Shown here: positions 30,001 through 41,667 of the stretch, piece after piece
How positions within the stretch are numbered: the first letter of the stretch is position 1
Layout: the number at the start of each line of letters is the position of its first letter
Origin: Paragorgia papillata
Lineage: Eukaryota; Cnidaria; Anthozoa; Scleralcyonacea; Coralliidae
Reading direction: 5' to 3'
Assembly: GCA_035771165.1 (NCBI GenBank)
Contig: JAWNZC010000354.1
Coordinates: 1,926,001 to 1,990,000 of the forward strand
Length of the DNA: 64,000 bases
Made by a program: the position numbers and the translations under genes
Notes under the pieces: model-generated
What the model was told of the DNA's origin: nothing
Databases searched by the model: none
The model's input: the letters and a program-made list of their open reading frames with translations, nothing else

Positions 30001-33000
30001 TCTGTACCATTCACAACAGCTTTCAAGCACCCCATACAATGCACAACCTTGCCAAGAAAATGACAACAATTGTTATAGCTAAAGCATACTTAAATTTTTT
30101 TATCAGATTCAGATGCTTACCATCACAGAAAAAAAATGTTAGGAAAAATTATACCTTACTTACCCTATAGGTTGACGCTTTTAGGTTTACACTTTTGCCA
30201 CGACTTGTCAGAGTGCTTTTGATACGTATAAAAAAAGAGCGATGTGGTTGCTTTTCAACATCTTTTTTATTTTTAGCCCCTGTTGAAAGAATCAAAAGGT
30301 CGATTTTTAAACTTCTGAGTTGATAGATTAATTACCTAGGTGATAAATGATGTGTTAAAAACTATGAAAAAGACTTTTAAAAAAATTACCTGGTGTATAC
30401 GAGTAAAAGTCTTTGTATAAATTATATAGTGACATTTACCTCCTTTTAAGTTGTTTGACATCATGAAGACAGAATCTGAGCAAAACAGGCCATCAAATAT
30501 CTCCACATCTTCCAATGGAATCTTTCCACAAAGTTCTTTAGCAACCTCTTCGTGGTCACAAGGATGGACGTACTTGTAAAAACTGTTACCTATCATTTCA
30601 ATCTACAATAAATCAATGGCAAAGTATATTTAGCTTGTAATTGGTGCTAGCTACAGTACTGTATTAAATTCTTGCAGGGGCTTCCAAATGTCATGTGAGG
30701 CAGCTGTATTCACAGGCTAATGTTTTCATAGTGTTAGTTTTTGCATAACTTTTTGCAGTCACTATAAATTGCATGCAAATGTGATAAGTATGTTTAAATA
30801 TTGTATTATGACCTTTTGGTCCTTTCCAACAGGGTGCCATCTGAGTGTAATTCTTTACAATAAAATGATAATCAATGACGCAATTTAAATATGCAACTAA
30901 TTAAGAAAACTACTCGTACACTAATTGCATAGTATGGCCCCTAATTTAAAATTTATAATTATCCCATGGCTGAGCTTTGCCATTTTTGCATTGCCTCATC
31001 TATTTAATTTTTCTGCTTTATTCCTGAAAATTGATTTAATTAGCTTAGGGTAGGGTTATCCCTATCCCCCGAGATAACTCGGTGTTAGTTTATTTCCATG
31101 TTAAAAAAGTAAACCGTTCACATGAGACCGAGATAACTCGGGGGATAGGGATAACTCGGTCAGAGCGACAGGGTAACGCTAGCCCCCGAGTTATCCCTAC
31201 CTCCATGTGAATGCTTTCACCCGAGTTATCTCAGGGGGTAGGGTCAACTTAGGCATGCGTATTTATGCTGTTGCTCAGGATAACTCGGGGTGAAGCATTC
31301 ACATGAAGCTAGGGTTATCTCGGGGGCCAGGGACAACTTGGTAGTTGCGTTTTATCATGTGAAACAGGGCCAACTTTGACCCTAGCCCTGAGTTATCTCT
31401 ACCCCCCGAGATAACTCGGTCTCATGTGAACAGGCCCTTAGCTTATATTTTAAAAAAAATAGATATGTCAATCACTTTTACTTACTGGCAACAGCCCAAG
31501 GTATGTGCTGACATTATCAGAAATGTACAAGCATCGTCCATCTGATCCTATCACAAATACAAAGCCATCCAATGCCTGCAAGACCAAAAATAGACAACAG
31601 AAGTGTTTTAATACCACAGCAATTTGGAATACCAATGTATTTATATTTATAATTGTTTTAATTTTACAGTCAAATCAAATTTTAAGATACATACGTCGGA
31701 TATCAAGTTTTCTAGAGTGTCATCACTGGGTTCCTTCTTTAAAATCGGTTCTTCACACCATGAAAAAAAAGTCATTCAGTTAAGTTAGCATTATTCAGAA
31801 CAAATCCTTCTACTTTGAAAGTTCCCATGAAAACGATTTACAGTATACACCATGTTTTTTAATAAAAAATAAATACAAAATAAACAAGGTGGGTACAGTC
31901 ACAAATCTTTTTAACCCTTTCACTCCCAAATAGTCAAATACGGAATTTTCTGTACTTTATTATTTTACTCTGTCTAATGCCAGACAATTTTACCCGTCAA
32001 TGAGAGAGCTCCCAGAAAGTTGGGAGTGAATGGGTTAACCTATCTGTTTAACCCTTTCACTCCCAAATACCGAATTTTCTGTACTTTATTATTTTACTCT
32101 GTCTAATGCCAGACAATTTTACTCGTCAATGAGAGAGCTCCCACAGAAAAATATTATGCTAAACAGCAAAGTTCTGTAAGTCAAGCTCTATTAGAGACCT
32201 CTAACACAGCTGTCATCAATGTTTACATTACAAACAGTGTACGGTTATTATTCCAATCTACTTTTTTTAATTACTGTAATAATATACATGTTACTGTAGA
32301 AACAATTTACCTTTGTTGGTTAGATGACTTAGGACTTCCTTGATTTTGACAAAACTGTTTGCCAAACGCATGATAGACAATCGATCAAGCTGACTTGCTT
32401 GGGATGGACTAATGGGTAGTTGACTGGCAAGTTCTTGAAACTCATCATTTTGTTGGCCTCGACGAGATCTAGCGGCATCTCTGGATTTCTTCTTTAAAAA
32501 ATTTTGCCTGCAGAGAACAAACACTTGTTTAGGACTTTAAATAATTTTATTCATCAATGACATACAGTAATGTCAGTAATATTTCAGTGAGCACAAGGAA
32601 ATCATAAAAATACCACAAATACGTACAGTAAACTGCAATTGTTAAATATAGTGCAGACGTGCTGTCAGTCTAATAAATAATGTGTCTTACTGCGGAATGC
32701 GGTTGAGTGTTTAATGACATCATCACACACAGATAGTTGCAACGGTTGATCGATCATGTTGTCAAGTGAAATTTCGAACGTTGCTATGTGATCATTGAAC
32801 GTTGTGGCCTTGTTGTCGGAGTTCGACAATGGATAACGTTATTGAGGAGTAGAGTATAAGAGTAGAGTATAACTATTATAATAAAAATCGAGTGACTCCA
32901 ATATTCATTGCAAATGATGACTTGTTATCGTTGACATTCGAAGGATTTTATGGACTGGTATTGGGCCATACCATTTAATATGCGCACCCCCCCTATTGAG

Positions 33001-35717
33001 GGCCTTGGATATCCAGGGGGGAGGGGGGTCATAGACTAGTAATTTTCAAGGGGGGCAAATAATATATATAAAGTTATTTCCAAGGGGGATGAAAGATGGA
33101 AGAAGGTATAGCAGAAATCAGAAGCATATTTACAAAATTCCAAAATTTCCAAAGGGGGATCAGAGGTATATTAGAGATATAACCAAGGGGGGATCGGGAT
33201 CAGAGGTATATCCAAGGGGGATGCTAAATTAAAGACCACAAAAAAATCCACAGGGGTTATACCCTACAGAATATCCAAGGGGATCTGGAAGCAAAACCCT
33301 CAATAGGGGGGGTGCGCATATTAAATGGAATGGCCCATTGAAAGAAGTTCCTCCGTTTGACGAAGATGTCGTCGGATTCTACCAAATATTATTCATGTCA
33401 GATGTTTTCGTTCCTAAAAAGAATGAAGATGCTTTTCGTTCGTGTTGCAGCGGCAGAATCGACAGTCGCGGTTAGTATAAAGACGTACAGAATCTCTTCA
33501 ACACATTTGAGACTACGGCAGAGGAAATATTCAGGGAACGCGCGATGTTGGTAAATTTGCCAGGGAAGACACCGGGAGCTGGGTTTCTGCCTTCAAGAAT
33601 TATTTTATTTACTATTAGTGACCTCTAATCCTCCGATAATATTTTGGCGCCACATTTTGTTATTGTCAGTTAACCCTAGCAACATTCGAAATTTCACTTG
33701 ACAACATGTTCAATCAACCGTTGCAACGATCTGTGTGTCATGACGTCATTAAACACTCAACCACATTCCGCAGTAATTTATAGTGAGAAAGCTAATGGCT
33801 TCAAACCAGCTGAAGTCTTCTAAAGCCGCGGTAAGCTGGCCTGCAGGATATTTGTTTAAGAGCAATACTTCTCCTGCGTTCCTACTAAATCACTGCCCGG
33901 GACTGCCCGAGACTGCCCGGGAATATAAAATGACTGCCCGAGACCTACATGTACTAATAACTCGTTCCTTTATCCAGTAATTAATTATTTTTTTATAGAT
34001 AATGTTGTTAACCATATGTTTATAAAGAGAAACAAGATGACAAGGCTGTCAACAGACTAGTAGTCTACGGTTGAGTTCCGATTTTCTTTGCTCTCAAATT
34101 TTTCGATTTGATTTTAGTTAAATATATAAGTATTAAACACGAGTGTTACGCGTCTGTAAATATTTTCATGATTAATCTAACACTACTAAAGTCAACACAA
34201 AGTTGACTCGAGTTTGAAATAAACCTCGGTTTTCGGGTTTGGCATACTCTGAAAAAGGCACTATTTCAGCACGGGTTTTTCTCCGAAACACTGTTTCAAA
34301 CTGTTTCAAAATTAGAAAATCAAATACATTAATCATTGCCGACTGCGATTAACATTTCAATGGCGCTGTGGGAGACATTTCAGACTCGAGCTTCGCTCTT
34401 GGGCTATAAATCGACTTATATAAAAATACATATATACATTGCATGTATACAGTATTTAGTATAAGTACAGTATTTCGAAACATCAGTATTTCGTTCCTCG
34501 AATACGGCAAATCACAAACGGAGCTTTCAGTCGCAACATACAAATTGTCCTAACTTCTGACGGCTAACTGCTGATTTCGAACTGCAGTTTGCGGTGTGCC
34601 GTAAATGTGGATCTATTCTTTATTATATAAGGCCTCTAATATAGATGTATACCGTCTCTGGCAGTAATATACCGTCTCGGGCGGTCATTTTTTACTCCCA
34701 GGCAGTCTCGGGCAGTCCCGGGCAGTAATTAGTAGGACCCTTCTCCTGTCCAAAAGCTGCCACAGTAGATATCGGACCATTATATTTCTCTCTCAATATC
34801 AGGACGAAGAAATATGTTAATAGAGGGGAAACTACAGATTTGTTTGGCACAAAATACAATCGGATTTATCGCTGTATTTTTTGAGAGGCATGTCATGATA
34901 ACCTCGTATTGACCGTACACAGCAAGCAAACCAACAATGTTTCGTAAAGTTAACAAGACAATTAAATATTAGCAATGAAGTTAATTTGTCTTTCACGTGT
35001 TCTCTGCTAGTCGTTCGTTATAAAAGAACGAAGCAGATGAATTGACGCAGGCTCAGTTTCGCCAAACAAATGAGTTTTCGAATATCTTAGTCGAAGGAAT
35101 AAGTCGAATAATAGCTCATTTTGCTTGCGACATCCGGACCCGAAGACAATGGCCAAAACCGGTAGCATACCTTATTTATACTATGCCAGAATATGTCAAC
35201 ATTTCCCACAATATGATGATCCCAAACAGCTGATGGCCTCCACACAGGATGTCAAGAAGCAAATATCAAGAGCAGAGTTCTGTTTAGCTATCTTACAACC
35301 TAGCTTGCGGCTGGTGCAACTATTTATTATTCAAAGTAGTGTCGAAGGGAAAGTCTTCGCAATTTGCAGAATTGCGAAATGTCCAGAGTTTTGGCCGCTT
35401 ACAGTGTAAATGTTCGCAAGGTGTATAAAGCACCTTGACGAAGGGAGGAAGCCAAACAATATTGTTCTGCTTGCAGAAATGTAACAAATTAGTTACGTGT
35501 AATTTGCAACATTCTCGACGAACGAACACGTGAGGGAAAACGTTGAAAGACACCATTCTCTTATAACATGTGTGAAATTAATTCCAAATCCTACGATATT
35601 CATCAGGAGCAAACGCCACCTTTACTACAGTTTATGCAAGCCTGTCTTTGCTAGCAACGTTCATGTCTATACTTACAGTACTTACCCAATAAATTCACTG
35701 TAGTATTTCGCAGACAT
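27050..35717 (-). CDS. HIF1A: HIF-alpha-type bHLH-PAS transcription factor, ten exons
   Basis: Oxygen-regulated transcription factor subunit expected to pair with ARNT in the nucleus. Exons in transcript order: 35717-35686, 32507-32311, 31750-31695, 31575-31486, 30602-30440, 30279-30164, 30047-29857, 29164-29058, 28176-28029 and 27734-27050. All phases join, giving 594 residues (human HIF-1alpha has 826). Seen domains: basic region KKKSRDAARSRR and helix-loop-helix (about 13-75); PAS-A with ALDGFVFVIGSDG and YVHPCDHEEV; a linker with TLTSRGKSVNLKAS; PAS-B with EVPLDQATF, HSLDLSF and the YGGWVWVQTKA strand; then an acidic tail. The tail carries SPFIPAP (Pro493) and YAPFIPSPLDD (Pro518), which resemble the HIF prolyl-hydroxylase/VHL degron LAPYIPMDDD. 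No C-terminal asparagine-hydroxylation domain (VNAP type) is visible. The 56-nt exon 3 encodes an ILKKEPSDD sumoylation-like site. SIM/NPAS relatives lack the degron, so HIF-alpha is favoured. The acceptor of exon 3 (GAAG) is the least certain border. Confidence 0.92.
28661..28975 (+). repeat. Dispersed 300-bp repeat, copy 1 (HIF-alpha intron)
   Basis: Starts in a (TA)n run and ends in a strong hairpin (CGGGCTTTATCGG / CCGATAAAGCCC). It matches 55508-55820 base for base except for a handful of substitutions. TA-rich flanks suggest insertion into TA repeats. Confidence 0.9.
29302..29827. repeat. hAT-like MITE with 8-bp target duplication
   Basis: Ends CAGTGCTGT and ACAGCACTG are inverted and of hAT type. 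They are flanked by AAAGTAAC and AAAGTAAG, an 8-bp duplication with one mismatch. The interior consists of many GTAACT/AGTTAC motifs in both directions. It lies in the HIF-alpha intron between exons 7 and 8. Confidence 0.85.
31043..31441. repeat. Foldback element built from GAGATAACTCGG motifs
   Basis: Repeated CCGAGATAACTCGG and CCGAGTTATCCCTA motifs in both orientations. The right end GGTCTCATGTGAACAGGCCC is answered on the left by GTTCACATGAGACC. It lies in the HIF-alpha intron between exons 4 and 5. Confidence 0.7.
31911..32150. repeat. Two TTAA-flanked MITEs of a second family
   Basis: 31911-32038 is complete: TTAA, CCCTTTCACTCCC, a core TCTGTCTAATGCCAGACAAT, GGGAGTGAATGGG, TTAA. A second copy starts at 32048 and is truncated near 32150. 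The ends are typical CCC-type piggyBac ends, while the core is clearly related to copies A-G, whose ends differ. Confidence 0.85.
32687..33776. repeat. 1.1-kb element with about 110-bp inverted repeats (HIF-alpha intron 1)
   Basis: The left arm TTACTGCGGAATGCGGTTGA and right arm ending CCACATTCCGCAGTAA match over about 110 bp. The right arm contains TGACGTCA (33741); the left has TGACATCA. Another MITE is nested at 32962-33337. Confidence 0.88.
32962..33337. repeat. Nested MITE
   Basis: Ends TGGGCCATACCATTTAATAT and ATATTAAATGGAATGGCCCA are inverted and extend through GCGCACCCCCCCTATTGAGG. The interior repeats CCAAGGGGGAT. It is inserted inside the 32687-33776 element. Confidence 0.88.
33878..34739. 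repeat. MITE with CTGCCCGGGACTGCCCGAGA arms (HIF-alpha intron 1)
   Basis: The left arm of about 75 bp, from TCCTACTAAATCACTGCCCG, is answered at 34660-34739 by CGGGCAGTAATTAGTAGGA. The arms repeat CTGCCCG several times. Confidence 0.85.
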
Positions 35718-37765
35718 TGATTTTCTCTTCGTTTCTCCAAGGCGCGATTTCACCACACTGACTTCTTTATCACTCCAGCCCCAGGTCAATTGAGATGTTT
35801 TGTGTGTTTTACATGTAATACCCCTCAACTGGTTCGCACGCGATCTTTCTTTATAATTTCTGACAGTTTATAGCTGTGCAGGCCAAAAACGGACCTGCGA
35901 TAATTCGACGCTCTCGTCTCCTTAAAAGAGTCTGACTTTGGAATATGACCGATGACGTTCAGGTATCAAATATATATATATATATATCAAGCGTCAAGAG
36001 TTCGTTTTAAAGTCTCGTGCAGTTTGAACAGGACAGATCCGGATGTCAACTTTACTGTAAAAATATATATTATGATTGGTTGTTGGCTTTGAAACTCGAG
36101 ATTACTTGTAAACACGGTCCTACTGTGATTGGTCCGCCCTTGTTTGCGTCAAACGTTGTTCTTGACTGGTTGTGACTGGTCAAGTATGAGAAGTATTTGT
36201 GGTTTGACGTAGTTGTTTGACGTCAGGTAAATTGTCATGAGATGTGCGTAAACAACAAGACGGAAGTGAAGAAGTGTCGACGAAGCGGGTGGTGATACAC
36301 CAAATATCTGATAACTAATCACCCTCAAAATACTCAAGAATATACCAAAATTTACAAAACTAAAATATAGATGAAATACCAAAAATTAAATACAGTATGC
36401 CATATACCCTAATTTCAACGTAAAAATAACGTATACCTATTAAAATACCCTTGGATACCGTTCGCGAACCCTACTGGAAAACCCCTGCAAATGGCAAAGG
36501 GGGAAAAGCTCGCGGCGATGTTCGATCTAGAAAATACAAATGATTTATTTTGTACTTCAGTTTAATATATATAATTGAGCATTAAAACGACGTTATATCA
36601 GCTCATAAAAAACTCGGTCTAACGAACATACATGTTACTCCAGACTTTAGAAACTACGTAGTGAAATGTCAATTTTAATTCGTACAACACTTCATTCAAG
36701 CAAGCAATAACTAACAATCGATGCTCTTTTCGAGCAATCTATATATTTAAACAAATATAACTGTAACGGTGCAATAAACGTAATGCTTTTTAAAGGTACA
36801 GTTTACAACCAAATACATTAGTTCTGACGTTCAACGTGCAGTTAATTGGATACTTCGCTAAAGTAGCAATTATGCTGACGTCAGCAGTAATATAATTCAA
36901 AACTCAGGAACCTTAGCCTGCGTGCAGACGCTTGTATTTCCGTAGCCTGGTACCCTGGCCCAATTTCAAAAGAAATATGGGCCAGGTAACCACTAATCTC
37001 ATTATCGCGTCATCAGGCCTAAATCCACTTATGATTGCAATTTCATAGCTCATAGTCAATAAAAAAGCGCGAAATTTCAACCAATAGGAAAGCAGAAGTC
37101 TTTAGTGGTTACTTGGCCCATATTCTTTGATTGGGCCAGGGTACCAGGCTAGTATTTCCGGAGCTTGGGTATGGGTAATTCAATTACCCAAGCTCCGGAA
37201 ATAGAAGCATCTACACGCAGTAAAGCGTCTACACGTTTGTTTCTACACTGCCTACGCAGCACGCTACTTTTATTTCAAGAAGGAATAATTGTATTGACTT
37301 AAATTTTTCCAGGAAAACTCGTAATAACGACCTACATAATTTTAAAACAACCAGATTTATAGGTTTTATTTGGTTTTATTTAATTTAGATTTTAGAATTT
37401 TGTGACGTCAGAGAGAAAACCAACCTCGTACCCAGGGTCTTTATCTCCGCTCCCCCGAGTGAAAGCTGGCCACTTCCGGCCACTCCCCTCAATTTCAAAA
37501 GAAAATATGGGGCCATCCAGAGGGCCGGGGTCCATCCAAGGCTATCCACTTATGACGACGATTGCAGTTTTTTGTTTTACTGGGCCAGGCTAGATCAGAT
37601 TTCAGTCGTTCGAATATGCAACAAGATCAGGGCTAGGGGCTAGGACTTGTATCTGCTTCGTTCTAATGCCATTTATTTAAACATCTGACCTCCTTTTATG
37701 GGTTCATTCATGTCGTTGGTGTTTAATAAAAGGACTTTACGTTGCTTATTTTCATTGGACAATAC
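35718..37765. promoter_or_regulatory. Divergent intergenic region between HIF-alpha and NAGS
   Basis: The start codons of HIF-alpha (minus) and NAGS (plus) face away from each other across 2.05 kb. The interval must hold both promoters and 5' UTRs. Two full CRE-like TGACGTCA sites lie at 36876-36883 (inside palindrome GCTGACGTCAGC) and 37403-37410. I see no clear TATA box. A nested pair of transposons (36916-37220) occupies part of it. Shared regulation is an inference. Confidence 0.5.
36916..37220. repeat. Nested pair of inverted-repeat elements
   Basis: The outer element has ends CTGCGTGCAGACGCTTGTAT and GAAGCATCTACACGCAG and a central palindrome GGGTATGGGTAATTCAATTA followed by CCC. Into it is inserted 36943-37151 (TAGCCTGGTACCCTGGCCCA ... 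TGGGCCAGGGTACCAGGCTA). The insert is flanked by a perfect 9-bp duplication GTATTTCCG at 36934-36942 and 37152-37160. Confidence 0.88.
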
Positions 37766-40700
37766 ATGTCTTCATCAATTTATACTTCACGCTTCTGCCT
37801 TCGTGCTCGAAGTGGATATATTTCACACAAATATGTTGCGCAACGACAGATCTGTGTGCTTCGCAGAGCTTTTGGAAGAGTTTCATCTCGATCACTCACA
37901 TCCTGGCAGTCTGGGCAACGTCACTCACTTTCCTCTGACCTGAAAAGATTTTTGGAAGAGGTAATGTTTATTATTATCGGAATTTAGGGGGCTTTAATTT
38001 CCATTTACACGGTTAGACCGGTCAGTCCGGTTAAATGGAACACGATTCGTTTGAGGCCTAATCAAAAGCAAGTTCATTCTGGCCGGACTGACCGGTCTAA
38101 CCTTGTCAATTGGAAAGCGCCCATACAGTAGTAAGCTTAGATATACTGCCGAAACAGAGAACGTAGGAGTCTAACGTTTCGAGCGAAGGCCCTTCGTCAG
38201 AGAGAAACGTGACGAAGGGCCTTCGCTCGAAACGTTAGACTCCTACGTTCTCTGTTTCGGCAGTATATCTAACCTTACTATATTTCGATTGTTGTTTCTA
38301 CAACTGCCTACGCAGCACACTACTTTTATTTCACTATGCTTAATTGCTTATTATTAGTTTACTTTAATAACTACATTGGGCTGGAAGCCACTTAAAACAG
38401 GAAGGAAGAAAGCTAAAGCAAAAATCATGTACAAATTATTAAATAAAATGGGTCCTAAGTCACTCACTAATCTTTTCACATATAAAGGTGAGATGACAAA
38501 CTACAAACTTCGGAACATTTCAAGTAGTCTTTGTTTACCGCAACCGCGTACTGATAATATGAAAAAAAGTTTTATGTATGATGGAGCATACCTTTGGAAT
38601 TCTATTCCAAAAGAAATTAGAGAAAGCAAATCACTTTCTTCCTTTCGAAAGAAAATCGTTACTCACATTGATAACTAATGCAATTATAGATGTACCTGTA
38701 CATAGATTACTATACCAGTTAATTAAGTTAGTTCATTTAATACTATATATCTTATATATTTTTGTAAATAGCTTTTAAATTCTATATCTGTATACTTCTT
38801 TTGTACACGCCCCTTGTGGAAATCATTTAAACACGCTGACCCTGTCAACCGAAGCTAAAGTTTTTCTACCTATCTATCTATATATGAATAGTCTGAGGTC
38901 AAAAGGGTGAATTCATTTATAGGCATATATTGGAATTGATCTTCCCTTAATGGGTGATGCAATATTGCTTTTATGAAACCTGAATCTGAACACTGCAGCC
39001 AGCATGGTGCGTCACATTAATTAGTGAATTAAGCTACACAGGTAAAAACGCACAAGCTGTTAGGGACCGGTCATTATTTATGGAGTGGGGTGGGGGGGGG
39101 GGGGAATGAGGGTGGTTACAAGTATTTAATTTACCAAAAAGGGGGGGTCATGTTTTATTTAAGCCCTTAAAAGGGGGGGTTGAAAAATAAATCATTCGAT
39201 TTTTTAGATCATTGCTTTGGAGTGGGAATTTGATTGAACAGAGTCTGTAACATTTTTTGTTACAAATAAGCATTAGGGATCATACATGGGGTGAAAAAGT
39301 TTCATCAATATTTGTTTGGAAAAAGATTTAAAATACGGACAGACCACAAACCATTAACTACAATATTAGGGCCAAAGACAGGGATTCCCAGGTCAAAGGT
39401 TATTTTTTCTTTCAAGTAAATTCCCCCCCCCCCCCCACCCCCCTCAATAAATAATGACCGGTCCCTTACAGACCTGCAAGCAAGTTATTACAAGGCTGTT
39501 CAACAGGCTGCCACCATCAAGTGTTCGCACTTGTAACAAGGCCGATGACTCCAACAGACTGATGATAAGTTGTTCCAAGAACCTGTTACCGCTCTGCACT
39601 TAACAACTTGTTAACAGATTGATGCTAACAAGGTTGTAGCATCTTCTTGAATGAACAGCATTGTTACAACCTGTTAGCAGCCTTGCTACAAGCCTGTTGC
39701 GAACACATCCTGAATTGTATTGCATACTACAACAGACGATTAATTATCTGTTTCACAAAAAGGGCAGGGGTTGCAACCCCCCCCCAACCCCCCCTAGTTG
39801 CGCGATGCAAATACTGATAGTCTACACTTCCACTTCTGATTTGTTGTCACATTTGAAATCCGATAAGCTTGCTAGTTCGAATGCAAATACTGAAACTGTG
39901 AAACATGGTGGGTTATATAAACCTCAAAGACGTACTTCTGCAAGCTTATGATGATGACACTATAGACGAGGAAGAGCTTCTTCTTGCCCTAGAGCTAAGA
40001 AAATTAGAGCGACCAGATCCCATATTCGGTCTGCATCATCCCATCTAACTGACTTCCAAAATTCAGTCTACTTTGGAAGTGTTGACTACCGAAATCCCAT
40101 ATGCTGTCGTTAAATGATCTACTACTGTGCATGATCAGAACCGTATTCAGTATTGGTACTCGCATCAGAAGTCGAACTTAACCTTGCTACTATCAGCTAG
40201 GCAGTGGACACACTAGTGGGTCAGGTTTGGTGTATAAGCTAGGCAGTAAACATGCTTGTTGGTCAGGTTAGTGTATAAACTAGGCAGTAAACACAATAGT
40301 GGGTCAGGTTTAGTGTATAAGCTAGGCTGTAAACATGCTCGTTGGTCAGGTTAGTGTATAAACTAGGCAGTAAACACAATAGTGTGTCAGCTTGGGTCAA
40401 GTTGGTATACAGACTAGGCAGTAAACACACTAGTTGGTCAGGTTAGTGTAATTAAGCCAGGCAGTACACACACTAGTGGGATTAAGTAGGACTGTAACAG
40501 TACTTAACTAGGTGGTGAAGCCACTTGATTGAAGCTTAGCTGAGTGCCACCCTTAAAGCTGAGTGATATTAACATTCTAGTGTGTTAGATATTAGTGTTA
40601 AGGCACTAATGTTCATGAGTAAATTTTTTTCAGGTGGGAACTGACCCAAAGGAAGCAAGGTTTTGGTTACGCCAGTTTCAGCATCGAGCGTGTGATCCAG

Positions 40701-41628
40701 AACATCCATTTGCTGTATTGCAAATTGAATCACCCACTTCACAAAATGAGAAAATGGTGATGTGTGTTATATAAACACTTTTATTTGCACACATGTACAT
40801 GTAGTCAGGAGCATCACCAGCCCTTGGAAAATGGGGGGACTAGGTAATGACATCACACTTTTGATGACATCATAGAGTGGTTTCATAGAGAAAAATGCCT
40901 GGTACTGCTGCACCAAGTGAGAAACAATATGGAAATCACAGCAGGGTCTTGGCTGCCAAATACTAGGAGACTTTTATTTAATTAATATTATTTTAAAATT
41001 TTATTGTTTGTTTGGAATTACACACTTTTCAATCTTAGGAAACCCTTTTCACAAACAAACAAACAAACAAACAAACAAACAAACAGAAAAATTAACAAAC
41101 TAACAATAAGACAAACAGACAGACAAACAAACAAATGAACGTAGAAACAAACAGACAAACCAACTGTTAAAAAAGGGTTTGGCAGTACTTCAACTTTGAA
41201 CAGGCTAAAATAACATAGACAGACAGACAAACAGACAGACAAACAAACAAACAAACAGACAGACAAACAAACAAACAAACAAACAAACAAACAAACAAAC
41301 AAACAAACAAACAAACAGACAAACAGACAGACAGACAGACAAACAGACAAACAAACAAACAAACAAACAAACAAACAAACAAACAAACAAACAAACAAAC
41401 AAACAAACAAACAAACAAACAAGTAAACAGACAAACAAACAAACAAACAAACAAACAGACAGACAAATAAACAAACAAACAGACTGACAAACAAACAAAC
41501 AAACAAACAAACAAACAAACAAACAAAGACAGACAAACGAACGGACAGACAAACAAACGAACGGACAGACAAACAAACAAACAAACAAACAAACAAACAA
41601 ACAAACAAACAAACAAACAAACAAACAA

Positions 41629-41667
<39 letters not shown>

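Noticed and set aside
31043..32150. CRISPR-like regularly repeated motifs
   Set aside because: Eukaryotic context; motifs are inverted as well as direct and spacers are not of constant length. They are foldback and MITE sequences.
37698..37943. Alternative frame over NAGS exon 1
   Set aside because: The frame starting at ATG 37766 gives a presequence and joins to exon 2 with family homology; this one does not.
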